A stretch of 64,000 nucleotides of DNA. It comes from Antarcticimicrobium luteum. Lineage in GTDB: Bacteria > Pseudomonadota > Alphaproteobacteria > Rhodobacterales > Rhodobacteraceae. How positions within the stretch are numbered: position 1 is the stretch's first letter; each line of letters starts with the position of its first letter. Position numbers and translations under genes: made by a program. The stretch covers positions 20,700-84,699 of the forward strand of contig NZ_SMUV01000056.1 in the NCBI RefSeq assembly GCF_004358185.1. Reading direction: 5' to 3'. Shown here in pieces: positions 51,835-61,100 of this stretch. The notes beneath the pieces were generated by a model, which was not told the DNA's origin, searched no databases, and saw only the letters and a program-made list of their open reading frames with translations.

Positions 51835-52806
51835 ATGCGACTGCGACTGGTTCCCGCCCAAACCTCGTTCGACTTCTTCAAGCGTTGGAGACTCTGGCTG
51901 GGAATCTCCGGCCTGATGATGGTGGTTGCCTTCGGCTCCTTTGCGCTGCGGGGGCTGAACTATGGTATCGACTTCCGCGGCGGCACCACCATCCGCACCG
52001 AGAGCACGACGGCGGTCGATATCGGTACCTACCGCGATGCGATCACGCCGCTGGGGCTGGGCGATGTGGTGATTTCCGAGGTGTTCGATCCCGGCTTTCG
52101 CGCCGATCAGCATGTGGCGATGATCCGCATCCAGGCGCAGGACGACCAGGAGGCGATCAGCGCGGCGATGACTCAGACGGTCGAGGACGCGCTGGCGGCC
52201 GTGGTGCCGGACATCAAGTTCGTTTCGGTTGAATCCGTGGGCCCCAAGGTCTCGGGCGAGTTGGTGCAGACCGCGGTTCTGGCAGTGGTTCTGGCGATCG
52301 GGGCGGTGCTGATCTATATCTGGATGCGCTTTGAATGGCAGTTCGCGCTGGGGGCCGTGGTGGCGCTGATCCATGATGTGCTGCTGACCATCGGCATCTT
52401 TTCCGAGCTGCAGATCAAATTCGACCTGGCGATCATCGCGGCGCTGCTGACCATCGTGGGCTATTCGCTGAACGACACCGTGGTGGTGTTCGACCGGGTC
52501 CGCGAGAACCTGCGCAAATACAAGCAGAAGCCGCTGAAAGAGGTGATGAACCTCTCGATCAACGAGACCCTCAGCCGGACTCTGATGACCTCGCTGACCA
52601 CGCTGCTGGCGCTGATCGCGCTGTTCGTGCTGGGCGGCGATGTGATCCGCGGCTTTGTCTTTGCGATGATCTGGGGCGTGATCGTCGGCACCTATTCCTC
52701 GGTCTTCGTAGCCTCGGCGATCCTGCTGTTCCTGGGGGTCAAGCGCGACTGGTCCAAGCCTGACCCGAAGAATTCCGGCAACCAGTTTGCAAACGTGGAT
52801 GCCTGA
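51835..52806 (+). CDS. secF: protein translocase subunit SecF
   Basis: Partner of SecD, six spans, 323 aa. GIDFRGGTTIRTES at about residues 44-57 and YSLNDTVVVFDRVRENLRK near 208-226 are the family blocks. ATG 51,835 is 1 bp after the secD stop. The end overlaps the start of the next gene by 8 bp. Confidence 0.95.
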   Translation: MRLRLVPAQTSFDFFKRWRLWLGISGLMMVVAFGSFALRGLNYGIDFRGGTTIRTESTTAVDIGTYRDAITPLGLGDVVISEVFDPGFRADQHVAMIRIQAQDDQEAISAAMTQTVEDALAAVVPDIKFVSVESVGPKVSGELVQTAVLAVVLAIGAVLIYIWMRFEWQFALGAVVALIHDVLLTIGIFSELQIKFDLAIIAALLTIVGYSLNDTVVVFDRVRENLRKYKQKPLKEVMNLSINETLSRTLMTSLTTLLALIALFVLGGDVIRGFVFAMIWGVIVGTYSSVFVASAILLFLGVKRDWSKPDPKNSGNQFANVDA

Positions 52807-53551
52807 CGCGCTGGCCGCAGCCCTGGCGACGCCGGGGCTGGGCTGGCTGGTTCTGGCGGCCCTTGTCGCGGGCATGGTGCGCGGGTTCGCCGGTTTCGGC
52901 GCCGGTCTTGTCTTTGTGCCGGTGGCGGCGCAGGTTCTGCCGCCGCTGTGGGCACTGATCACGATCTCGGCGATGGACCTGCTGGGTCCGATTCCTAATA
53001 TACCCGCCGCGCTGCGCCGGGCCGACCGGGGCGACCTGCTGCGGCTGGTGGGCGCGACCCTTCTGGCGCTGCCGCTGGGGCTGGCGGCGCTGAGCATGGT
53101 GGCGCCGGAAATGTTCCGCACCACGGTGTCGCTGCTGTCGCTGGGGATGCTGGGATGCCTGGTGGGCGGGCTGCGCTATCGCGGTCCGCTGGGGCCGCGC
53201 ATGGTGCTTGGCACCGGCGGCGCGGCGGGGTTTCTGGGTGGTCTGGCCGCCCTGCCGGGGCCGCCGGTGATCCTGCTCTATATGGCCAGCCCGAACCCGG
53301 TGGCGGTTGTCCGCGCCTCGATCATGGCCTATCTGTTCTTCTTCGACATCGCGCTGATGGGCGTGCTGGCAGTTCAGGATGCGCTGGTTCTGGTACCGGT
53401 GCTGCTGGGGCTGGCGCTGGCGCTGCCGAACCTGGCGGGAAATCTGCTGGGCGCGGCGATCTTCCGCCCGGGTTTCGAGCGGATCTATCGTGCGGTGGCC
53501 TATTCGATCATCGCGGTCTCGGCCCTGTCGGGGCTGCCGCTCTGGGAGTGA
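52799..53551 (+). CDS. sulfite exporter TauE/SafE family permease
   Basis: A membrane protein of about eight spans. GMVRGFAGFGAGLVFVPVAAQVL near residues 24-46 and FLGGLAALPGPPVILLYMAS near 140-160 are the two family halves. Its ATG 52,799 lies within the end of secF, so it is translated with the sec operon, and its stop is followed by the Mth938-like gene after 3 bp. The substrate is unknown. Confidence 0.85.
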   Translation: MPDALAAALATPGLGWLVLAALVAGMVRGFAGFGAGLVFVPVAAQVLPPLWALITISAMDLLGPIPNIPAALRRADRGDLLRLVGATLLALPLGLAALSMVAPEMFRTTVSLLSLGMLGCLVGGLRYRGPLGPRMVLGTGGAAGFLGGLAALPGPPVILLYMASPNPVAVVRASIMAYLFFFDIALMGVLAVQDALVLVPVLLGLALALPNLAGNLLGAAIFRPGFERIYRAVAYSIIAVSALSGLPLWE

Positions 53552-53554
53552 GTG

Positions 53555-53908
53555 ATGCGTCTCAACGAAGTGATCTACAACGACGCCGCCCCGGTCGAGG
53601 GCTATGGGCCGGGGTTTTTCCGGATCGGCGGCCAGGTGCATGAGGGCGCGGTTCTGACCGGCGCGGACGGCACCCGTCCCTGGCCGGGGCTGGACGCCGG
53701 GGCGCCGCTGCTGGCGCTGGCGGGCAAGATCGACGTGCTGTTTATCGGAACCGGACCCGAGATCGCGCATATTCCCGGCCCTCTGCGCACGGCGCTGGAA
53801 GGGGCGGGCATCGGGGTCGAGGTGATGGCCTCTCCGGCGGCCTGCCGGACCTACAACGTGCTGCTGTCCGAGGGGCGCCGTATCGCGCTGGCGGCGCTGC
53901 CAGTCTGA
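53555..53908 (+). CDS. Mth938-like domain-containing protein
   Basis: A 117-aa protein of the DUF498/Mth938 family: YGPGFFRIGGQVHEGAVL near residues 17-34, then VLFIGTGPEIAHIP near 60-73 and GIGVEVMASPAACRTYNVLLSEGRRI near 85-110. Members are linked to respiratory complex I assembly in mitochondria (NDUFAF3), but bacterial function is unclear. It closes the yajC-secD-secF-tauE unit. ATG 53,555 is preferred; GTG 53,552 directly precedes it. Confidence 0.88.
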   Translation: MRLNEVIYNDAAPVEGYGPGFFRIGGQVHEGAVLTGADGTRPWPGLDAGAPLLALAGKIDVLFIGTGPEIAHIPGPLRTALEGAGIGVEVMASPAACRTYNVLLSEGRRIALAALPV

Positions 53909-53943
53909 GCCGGGGCGCCGCGCACCCCGCCGTGATCCGGGGG

Positions 53944-55365
53944 TCAGGCTGCGGCGACAATCCCCGATGCGGTTGCCGCACCCATCTTCGAGGTGTGGAT
54001 CGGGGCGTCCTCCTCCTTCAGATCGATGAAGAAGGTCGAGCCGACCCCCAGTTCGCTGGTATAGTTGATCTGGCCCTGATGCGCCTCGATGATCCGCTTG
54101 GAGATATTCAGGCCGAGGCCGGTGCCCTCGAATTTGCGCGTGTTCGAGGAATCCAGCTGGCTGAACTCTTCGAACAGCTTGCCGCGCGCGCCCTCGTCGA
54201 TCCCGATGCCCTCGTCGGTGACCGACACGCGCAGGTCATCGCCCCTGTGGGCGAGCGAAACCCGTACCTCGGCGTGTTCCTCTGAGAATTTGGCGGCGTT
54301 CGACAGCAGGTTGGTGATCACCTGGTCGAGCCGCATCTTGTCGAACCGCGCCCAGCATGTGTCGTCCGGCAGGTCGATGGCGACGGTGATGTTCTTGCGG
54401 TCCGCAAAGGGGCGGAAGCGCTCGACCGCCTCGGTGATCAGCGCCCCGAGATCGGCGATCTCGAAATGAAAGTCGATCTTTCCGGCCTCTGCCTTTTGCA
54501 GCAGCAGCAGGTCGTTCACCAGGTCGGCCAGGCGACGGGTGTTGCGGGTGGCGATGTCGAGCGGTTTGGCCAGTTTTTCGGGCGGCTGGCCCAACACGCC
54601 CGAATTGATGATCTCCAGCGATCCCTTGATCGATGTCAGCGGGGTTCGCAACTCGTGGCTGACGGTCGAGAGAAACTGCGTCTTGGCGAGATAGGCGGCC
54701 TTGGTGCGCTCGTGCTCCTCCTCCAGTTCGCGGCGGCCGCGGAGGTTTTCGTTGTAGCCGGCCAGAAAGCTGCGCGAGCACTCGATGATGAACACCAGCA
54801 CGAAGATCACCGTGAAGAAATGCATCCACAGTTCGGATGCCAGCGGCGGCCGCTCGATCGCCAGATCGCGGATCGGGATGAACAGGATGGCGGCGACGTA
54901 GATTGCCAGGCGCAGCGCCAGAACCGGCAGGAAATGGCGGTTGTTCATCGCCGCAAAGATCGAGGCGGAGAACAGCATGAAAAGCGGCATGAAGTGGCCG
55001 TTCTGGGTGCCCTGCTGGATCGAGACAGATACGCAGAACAGGGAAATCACAGAGGCGCTGATCGCGGTTCCGACATAGATCTCGCGCATGAAGCGGCGCA
55101 CGGTTGTGGAATCCCAGGTGCTTGTCGACAGGATCCTGCGGAAGGTTCCGATGTCATAGGCCTCTGCGGCCCAGACAAGCGCATAGAAGGCCAGCGCGAT
55201 GCGCCAGTCATAATAGGCCCCGGCCAGGAAAATGGCCGCAGAGTAGATCGCGATGCGCTGAAGAAGCAGATTTCGTCCGACCTTGGCGTAATCACGCAGC
55301 CGCCGCCGATTCACCCAAAGATGAGTCTTCGCGTCCGCGGCCTGAATGTCCTGTCGCTTGAACAA
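53944..55365 (-). CDS. membrane sensor histidine kinase
   Basis: A two-component kinase. Several membrane spans occupy residues 33-200, with no periplasmic sensor domain of known type. The dimerisation segment FLSTVSHELRTPLTS has the phosphoacceptor H237. The ATP lid is complete: NLLSNAAKFS (N box), DEGIGIDEG (G1) and GTGLGLNIS (G2). Start TTG 55,365 is the only suitable codon near the family N-terminus. It is divergent from a LuxI-type gene 180 bp away; no response regulator lies within the window, so its partner is elsewhere. Confidence 0.88.
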   Translation of the reverse strand: MFKRQDIQAADAKTHLWVNRRRLRDYAKVGRNLLLQRIAIYSAAIFLAGAYYDWRIALAFYALVWAAEAYDIGTFRRILSTSTWDSTTVRRFMREIYVGTAISASVISLFCVSVSIQQGTQNGHFMPLFMLFSASIFAAMNNRHFLPVLALRLAIYVAAILFIPIRDLAIERPPLASELWMHFFTVIFVLVFIIECSRSFLAGYNENLRGRRELEEEHERTKAAYLAKTQFLSTVSHELRTPLTSIKGSLEIINSGVLGQPPEKLAKPLDIATRNTRRLADLVNDLLLLQKAEAGKIDFHFEIADLGALITEAVERFRPFADRKNITVAIDLPDDTCWARFDKMRLDQVITNLLSNAAKFSEEHAEVRVSLAHRGDDLRVSVTDEGIGIDEGARGKLFEEFSQLDSSNTRKFEGTGLGLNISKRIIEAHQGQINYTSELGVGSTFFIDLKEEDAPIHTSKMGAATASGIVAAA

Positions 55366-55545
55366 CGCTTTGCCCTGCTTTTGTTAAGGTTCCGGCAACC
55401 ATGAATGCAATTTTGCAACACGTATAGATTGTATATATAAACATTGATGGAAGTAGGGCCTGATTGTGGCAAAAGTTGGGACAGGTACTCTTACTCTCAC
55501 TTATGCGCTCAAAATAAAAAACTAATCCGAGTCGGCAGGTTACAA
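55366..55545. promoter_or_regulatory. divergent regulatory region of kinase and autoinducer synthase
   Basis: 180 AT-rich bases between two divergent genes. TGCAA/TTGCA flank TT near 55,407-55,418, and TATATATA lies near 55,431-55,438. A further AT-rich patch runs at 55,510-55,525. TTG 55,444 and ATG 55,447 could begin an extension of the synthase, but the base composition argues that this is non-coding leader. Confidence 0.45.
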
Positions 55546-56331
55546 ATGGGCTTTCACTCAAGAAGCAGGCGAACGGGCGGACGTGATGTCCTGCCCGATC
55601 TGGCCCCCGTAGAGCTGGGGCCGTCCAGCCAGCAGCTATCCAGAGTTGCAATCCGCCGCGACCGGCCCGAGTCGTCGGCGGTCAAGGCTTTGGTGCGGGG
55701 CAAGGTTCCCAACCATATGCGCTCGACGGTGCTGTCGGTCCAGACACAACATCACTATGGCGAGCTTTATGCTGAATTCCTGAAGGCGCGGAAACGTGTC
55801 TTCATCGATGCCAAGCACTGGGATCTTCCGAATGTCGACGGCATGGAGTTCGACCAGTACGACACGCCGCAGAGCCGGTCGGTCGTGGTGCACGAGTTCG
55901 GCGAGGTGCTGGCGGGTATCCGGCTGTTGCCGACGACGGCGCGCTGTGGCTGCTACAGCTATATGCTGCGCGATGCCCAGCGGGGTCTGCTCGAAGGGAT
56001 CCCGCCGCATGTCCTCTATGAAAAGGCGCCGGTCGCCGATCATATCTGGGAGGCGACCCGGCTTTTCGTGTCGCCCGATGTCGAGGCCGAACGCAGAATT
56101 CCGGTTCAGGCGCTGCTGCTGACCGAGATGGCACGGGCCGCCGTCGCCGGCGGGGCAACCCATGTGATCGGGATCGTGCCGGCGGTGTTCAAGCGGTGGA
56201 TGGCCCGGCTGGGCATGGGCGCGCTGCCGTTGGGACCGAAGCTGGTGATCGACGGCGACAGAACCCAGGCGGCGGTGATGCATGTGGCCGCCGTCGCGGG
56301 TCAGCCAAAACGCCAGACGACCCTGCACTGA
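55546..56331 (+). CDS. LuxI-family acyl-homoserine lactone synthase
   Basis: A GNAT-fold autoinducer synthase, which would make an N-acyl homoserine lactone from SAM and an acyl carrier protein. The LuxI pattern is visible: ARKRVFIDAKHWDLPNVDGMEFDQYDTP near residues 77-104 (with the conserved R, F, W, E, D, D positions), VLAGIRLLPT, WEATRLFVSPD near 160-170, and GATHVIGIVPAVFKRWMARLG near 196-216. It has an N-terminal extension of about 60 residues compared with typical LuxI. No luxR gene is near. ATG 55,546 is preferred over 55,447. Confidence 0.78.
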   Translation: MGFHSRSRRTGGRDVLPDLAPVELGPSSQQLSRVAIRRDRPESSAVKALVRGKVPNHMRSTVLSVQTQHHYGELYAEFLKARKRVFIDAKHWDLPNVDGMEFDQYDTPQSRSVVVHEFGEVLAGIRLLPTTARCGCYSYMLRDAQRGLLEGIPPHVLYEKAPVADHIWEATRLFVSPDVEAERRIPVQALLLTEMARAAVAGGATHVIGIVPAVFKRWMARLGMGALPLGPKLVIDGDRTQAAVMHVAAVAGQPKRQTTLH

Positions 56332-56518
56332 GTGGCCGCGCAGGCACGGGCAGGGGTGTTTGGCGCTGCCCGGGTGCGGCGCCGCGCGGGTTGAAATGAC
56401 GCCGCCTGCCTGAGGCTGCGCGCCGGGCCGCGCTGTGGTTCGGCTCCGGCGGACAAACCCGTATTGACCGCGGCCGCGGAGCCTCTACGGTGCCCGGGCC
56501 ATCGCCGAAGGAGCCAGC
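56332..56518. other. short gap before the sulfotransferase gene
   Basis: GC-rich inverted segments are present (for example GGCGCCGCGC near 56,378), but no T-run terminator and no gene. GAAGGAG at 56,507-56,513 is the ribosome-binding site of the following gene. Confidence 0.3.
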
Positions 56519-58126
56519 ATGCCCCCGCGTCAGTCCACCGATAAAACCCTCGGCCGCGCCCGTCAGGCGGCCAGGGCCGGCGACTGGATCACCGCGCAGG
56601 CGCTCTATCAGACCATCCTCGACCGGTTTCCGGGCAACAGGCCGGCGCGGCAGGGGCTCGAAGCGTTGCGCCCCGCCGCGCTGCCGGATCTGCTGAAGGC
56701 GGCGCAGGCGGCGCAATCCGCGGGCCGTTGGGCCGAGGCCGCGCGCGGCCTTGCCACCGCAGCGGCCCTGGCGCCGGATCTGCCCGAGGTCGGCCTGGCC
56801 CTGGCCGCCTGCGAGTTGGAGATGGGCCGCGCGCCGGCGGCGTTGCGGGCGGCCGAGACGGTTCTGGAACGTGCTCCGGAGCATCCGGGCGCCCTGAACG
56901 TCAAGGGGCGCGCCCTGCGTGAAATGGGCCGCGTCGCGGAGGCCGAGGCGAGCCTTCAGGCGGCGCTGGGGCTGGCCGGAGCCGAGGCGCGGACGCTGGA
57001 CAATCTCGGACTTCTCGCGCGGGCCCGTGGCGACCGCGCCGCCGCAGAGGGGTACTTCCGCCGCGCCGTCGCTCAGGCGCCCGAAAACGCCGCCCTGCAC
57101 CGCAACCTTGCCCATGCGATCACCTATACCGAGGCAGAGCCGCACCTGGCGCAGATGCGCGCCTGTCTCGCCCGGATCGGTGCCGGCGATCCCGGCGCGG
57201 CACCGCTGCATTTCGCGCTGTTCAAGGCGCTGGACGATCTGGACCGGCGCGACGAGGCCTTTGCCCATCTGGAGGCCGGAAACCGGCTGACCCGGGCGGC
57301 GCTGGGATATGACTTCCAGACCGACGCGGTGCCCTATGCGGTGAGCAAAGCACTGTTCCAGGCGCCGCTGCCGGCCCCGGAGCGGACGGAGGGCGGGGCG
57401 GGGCCGCGCCCGATCTTCGTGACCGGGTTGCCGCGCACCGGCACCACGCTGACCGAACGGATCCTGTCGCGGGCCGAGGGCGTCCAGCCCTGCGGCGAGC
57501 TGACCGTGGTGCAGGTCGCTGTCGGTCGCCTGCTGCGCGAGGTCATGGCGCGCGAGACCAAGGCGCTGAGCGAGACAGATCTCGGCGCGCTCGGCGACGA
57601 GATCCGCGCGGGGCTGGCGGAGTATTCCGGCGGACGCCCGGTGCTGGTCGACAAGATGCCGCTGAACTTCCGCTGGATCGGCTATATCTGCGCGGCGCTG
57701 CCCGAGGCGCGGATCGTGCATCTGAACCGCGACCCGGTGGCGGTGGCCTGGTCGCTCTGGCGCCATTCCTTTGCCGGCGCCGGCAACGGCTTTGCCTATG
57801 ATCCTGCCGACATCGCCCGGTTCATGGTGCTGCACCGCGATCTGATGGCGCATTGGCGCGGGGTTTGCCCGGGACGGATCTTCGATCTGGACTACGCCGA
57901 ACTGGTGGCCGACCCCGAGGGCGCCACCCGTGCGCTGGCCGCGGCGGCCGGGCTGGACTGGACCGAAGACTGGCTCGCGCCCGAACGGGGAACCGGCGCG
58001 GTCCTGACCGCGAGCTCCGATCAGGTGCGCCGGCCGATCTATCGCGGCAGCGACGAAGGCTGGCGGCGCTACGAGGCGCAGCTTGCACCGCTCTCCTCGG
58101 CGCTTTCGGCGGCAGGACTGATATGA
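56519..58126 (+). CDS. TPR-sulfotransferase fusion protein
   Basis: Residues 1-260 are tetratricopeptide repeats (for example AGDWITAQALYQTILDRFPGN near 19-39 and DNLGLLARARGDRAAAEGYFR near 161-181). Residues 295-535 form a PAPS-dependent sulfotransferase: GLPRTGTTLTERIL near 302-315 is the 5'-phosphosulfate loop, and HLNRDPVAVAWSLWRHSF near 400-417 the 3'-phosphate site. It would sulfate a protein or glycan, with the TPR part selecting the partner. The gene has a good ribosome-binding site and no close partner. Confidence 0.85.
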   Translation: MPPRQSTDKTLGRARQAARAGDWITAQALYQTILDRFPGNRPARQGLEALRPAALPDLLKAAQAAQSAGRWAEAARGLATAAALAPDLPEVGLALAACELEMGRAPAALRAAETVLERAPEHPGALNVKGRALREMGRVAEAEASLQAALGLAGAEARTLDNLGLLARARGDRAAAEGYFRRAVAQAPENAALHRNLAHAITYTEAEPHLAQMRACLARIGAGDPGAAPLHFALFKALDDLDRRDEAFAHLEAGNRLTRAALGYDFQTDAVPYAVSKALFQAPLPAPERTEGGAGPRPIFVTGLPRTGTTLTERILSRAEGVQPCGELTVVQVAVGRLLREVMARETKALSETDLGALGDEIRAGLAEYSGGRPVLVDKMPLNFRWIGYICAALPEARIVHLNRDPVAVAWSLWRHSFAGAGNGFAYDPADIARFMVLHRDLMAHWRGVCPGRIFDLDYAELVADPEGATRALAAAAGLDWTEDWLAPERGTGAVLTASSDQVRRPIYRGSDEGWRRYEAQLAPLSSALSAAGLI

Positions 58127-58139
58127 ACCGGCGGCGGCC

Positions 58140-58854
58140 TCAGAACAGCAGCCCCCAGAGGATCGGCAGCAGCAGCGCGGTGGCCAGCGCGTTGAGCCCC
58201 ATGGCCAGGCCCGAGAAGGCGCCGGCCGTCTCATTGACCTGAAGCGCGCGGGCGGTGCCGATGCCGTGGCTGGCCGTGCCCATGGCGAGTCCGCGCGCGC
58301 CAGTCCTTCACCCCGATCAGGTTCAGCACCATCGGGCCGAACATGGCGCCGATGATGCCGGTGGCGATCACCAGGGCGGCGGTGAGCGAGGGCAGACCGC
58401 CGAGTTCCTCGGCAATGGCCATGGCGACCGGCGCGGTCACCGATTTCGGTGCGATCGAGGCCAGCAGAGTGGGCGATCCGCCCAGTGCCCAGGCGATCCC
58501 GGCGGCGGTCAGGATCGCGGTCAGCGAGCCGGTCAACAGGCTGGCGCCGATCGCCAGGGCGGAGCGGCGCACCCGGTGCCATTGCCGGTAGAGCGGAATC
58601 GCCAGCGAGACGGTCGCCGGCCCCAGCAGGAAGTGCACGAACTGTGCCCCCTCGAAATAGGTGCCGTAGCCGGTGCCGGTCAGCATCAGAACCGGGACGA
58701 TCAGCACCACTGCGCCCAGCACCGGGTTCAGCAGCGGATTGCGCCCGCTCTTGAGAAACAGCCAATTCGCCGCCTGGAACGCCACCAGCGTCAGGGTCAG
58801 GTGGAACAGCGGGTTGGCGTTGAGATAGACCCAGGTTTCCTGAAGATTACCCAT
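58140..58854 (-). pseudogene. lrgB: LrgB family protein, frameshifted in a CG run
   Basis: A multi-span membrane protein of the LrgB/CidB family, implicated in murein hydrolase control or pyruvate/small-molecule transport. The first 180 or so residues are intact (LASIAPKSVTAPVAMAIAEELGG is the family block). At 58,292-58,301 the (CG) run is one unit short, so the frame leaves the family sequence at VKDWRAR and stops at 58,231. Restoring 2 bp gives GLAMGTASHGIGTARALQ and a normal end at 58,140. It may be a sequencing error, a fresh mutation or a phase-variable tract. It overlaps lrgA by 8 bp. Confidence 0.75.
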
Positions 58855-59194
58855 CGGTTTCCGCCTTTGCCAGCCAGCCCATCATCAGCGCGGTCACCGC
58901 GATCGTCGCCAGCGTGCTGACGATCAGCGCCGCGCCCAGCGGCACCAGCGCCTCGCCCAATAGGCGGAAGTGCATCATGATGCCGGTCCCGGCGGGAACG
59001 AAGAGGAGGGACATTGCACCGAGCAGCCGGTCGGCGGTCTGTCCCAGTACCGGGGGAATCTCGCCGCGCAAGAGCAGCAGGAGGAACAGCAGCAGCATCC
59101 CCAGAACCGGGCCGGGGACGGGAAGGGCGAGGGCTCCGACCAGGAACTCTCCGGCAAGCTGGCAGGTCAGGATCAGCGTCAGGTAGGCGAGCAT
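58847..59194 (-). CDS. lrgA: CidA/LrgA family membrane protein
   Basis: A small membrane protein with four spans, holin-like in older descriptions. PVPGPVLGMLLLFLLLLLRG near residues 25-44 and LLFVPAGTGIMMHFRLL near 64-80 are the family blocks. ATG 59,194 opens MLAYLTLILTCQLAGEF; the frame is open to 59,230. It overlaps lrgB by 8 bp, the standard lrgAB arrangement. Confidence 0.87.
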   Translation of the reverse strand: MLAYLTLILTCQLAGEFLVGALALPVPGPVLGMLLLFLLLLLRGEIPPVLGQTADRLLGAMSLLFVPAGTGIMMHFRLLGEALVPLGAALIVSTLATIAVTALMMGWLAKAETDG

Positions 59195-59230
59195 CTGGAT
59201 CTCCGGGCTGTTGCCGGGCGAGTGTTCCAT

Positions 59231-59595
59231 CGCCGGCGGCCCGGATCAAGCCATCGGCGGCGAGGCGGGCGGTCCCTGGGTGTATTTGAGGGGGCGTTCC
59301 GGCACGCGGACCAGCGCCAGGAGGGGAAGACCGAGGGCAGGTCAGGGACAGCTCAGCTCGAAACGCTGCGCAATTGTGCAGCAAACGGGCGGCACATCCC
59401 CGAAAGCGAAGGACATCACGCCTGCAATCTTGGCATTCCCGGTCACCTTGGCTATGAGCAGTGCCAGCGAACATGGAGCCGGGCGGAATCCCCGGCTGGC
59501 TCTTCCGGCCGCCTATCCGCCGGATAACCCATCAACAGATGACATCGATCAAGACCGCTGCAATCTGCGCGCGGCCTATGGATAAAGACCTGTTC
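59231..59595. other. intergenic region between lrgA and the SulP gene
   Basis: About 365 bp separating divergent units, so it should hold the lrgAB and SulP promoters. No operator palindrome stands out. The 59,461-59,595 segment is open in the SulP frame but lacks family similarity and is treated as leader. Confidence 0.3.
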
Positions 59596-61086
59596 ATGAT
59601 CTCACTCTCCCGATACCAACGCCAGTGGACCCACAACATCCGCGGCGATCTCCTTTCCGGCCTGGTGGTGGCGCTTGCGCTCATCCCCGAGGCCATTGCC
59701 TTTTCCATCATCGCCGGGGTCGACCCCAAGGTGGGGCTCTATGCCTCGTTCTCGATCGCCGTCATCACCGCGATCACCGGCGGCCGCCCAGGCATGATCT
59801 CGGCGGCGACGGCGGCCACGGCGGTGCTGATGGTCACGCTGGTGCGCGACCACGGGCTTGAATACCTGCTGGCGGCGACGGTCCTGGCCGGCCTGCTGCA
59901 GATCGGCGCCGGGCTGCTGAAACTCGGCTATGTGATGCGCTTCGTATCGAAATCGGTAATGACCGGGTTCGTCAACGCGCTCGCCATCCTCATTTTCATG
60001 GCGCAGCTGCCCGAGCTCGACCCGTCGAAAGTGCCCATACTGACCTATGCGCTGGTCGCGGCAGGTCTGGCGATCATCTATCTTTTTCCGCGGATCACGC
60101 GGGCGATTCCCTCGCCGCTGGTCACCATCGTCGTGCTGACCGCCCTGACCGTCGCCATGGGCTGGGATGTCCGCACGGTGGGCGACATGGGGCAATTGCC
60201 CGACACGCTGCCGGTGTTCCTGATCCCTGACATTCCGCTGACCTTCGAGACGCTTTCGATCATCTTTCCCTATTCGCTGGCGGTCGCTGTCGTCGGCCTG
60301 CTGGAAAGCCTGATGACGCAGCAGATCGTGGACGACCTGACCGACACCGGTTCCGACCGCAATCAGGAGTGCATCGGCCAGGGCATCGCCAATACTGCCA
60401 CCGGGTTCATCGGCGGCATGGCAGGCTGCGCGATGATCGGCCAGTCGATGATCAACGTGAAATCCGGCGGCCGCGGGCGGCTGTCGACCTTTGCCGCGGG
60501 TATCTTCCTGCTGATCATGGTGGTCGCGCTGGGTGACATCGTGGCGATCATCCCGATGGCCGCGCTGGTGGCGATCATGATCATGGTGTCGATCGGCACC
60601 TTTTCCTGGTCCTCGATCCGGAGCCTGCGCGAACATCCGACATCCTCGTCCATCGTGATGCTGGCGACGGTGTTTTTCGTGGTCTACACCCACAACCTGG
60701 CCATTGGGGTTCTGGTGGGTGTGCTGCTCTCGGGAATCTTCTTTGCCTGGAAGATCGCCCAGCTGTTCCGGGTCCGCAGCGAGATCACCCCGGACGGCAC
60801 CCACCGCACCTATCACGTCGAGGGGCAGCTGTTCTTTGCCTCTTCCGAGGATTTCATGCGCGCCTTCGACTTCAAGGAAGCGCCCGAAAAGGTCACCATC
60901 GATCTCAGCCGCGCGCATATCTGGGACATTTCCTCGGTTGCCGCGCTCGACATGGCCGTGCTCAAGTTCCGCCGGGAAGGCGCCGAGGTCGATCTGATCG
61001 GATTGAACCAGGCCTCCGAGACCATCGTTGACGAGCTTGCCATTCATGACAAGCCGGGCGCGATGGATCAATTGATGGGCCACTGA
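59596..61086 (+). CDS. SulP family anion transporter with STAS domain
   Basis: A membrane transporter of about ten to twelve spans, SLC26/SulP type. [26 protein letters not shown] near residues 25-50 is the signature; the C-terminal 90 residues are a STAS domain ([17 protein letters not shown], then [21 protein letters not shown]). Substrates of the family include sulfate and bicarbonate; the short length and the adjacent UspA gene recall bicarbonate transporters, but this is weak. ATG 59,596 is chosen; ATG 59,578 is possible. Confidence 0.88.
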   Translation: MISLSRYQRQWTHNIRGDLLSGLVVALALIPEAIAFSIIAGVDPKVGLYASFSIAVITAITGGRPGMISAATAATAVLMVTLVRDHGLEYLLAATVLAGLLQIGAGLLKLGYVMRFVSKSVMTGFVNALAILIFMAQLPELDPSKVPILTYALVAAGLAIIYLFPRITRAIPSPLVTIVVLTALTVAMGWDVRTVGDMGQLPDTLPVFLIPDIPLTFETLSIIFPYSLAVAVVGLLESLMTQQIVDDLTDTGSDRNQECIGQGIANTATGFIGGMAGCAMIGQSMINVKSGGRGRLSTFAAGIFLLIMVVALGDIVAIIPMAALVAIMIMVSIGTFSWSSIRSLREHPTSSSIVMLATVFFVVYTHNLAIGVLVGVLLSGIFFAWKIAQLFRVRSEITPDGTHRTYHVEGQLFFASSEDFMRAFDFKEAPEKVTIDLSRAHIWDISSVAALDMAVLKFRREGAEVDLIGLNQASETIVDELAIHDKPGAMDQLMGH

Positions 61087-61100
61087 GGGAGGAAAGACCA

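Noticed and set aside
52787..52798. Earlier start for the second TauE/SafE permease
   Set aside because: It would add four residues within secF; ATG 52,799 is the natural coupled start.
56189..58765. An 858-codon open frame on the minus strand
   Set aside because: Antisense to the LuxI-type and TPR-sulfotransferase genes, and only a shifted reading of lrgB at its 5' end. It is not a fusion protein.
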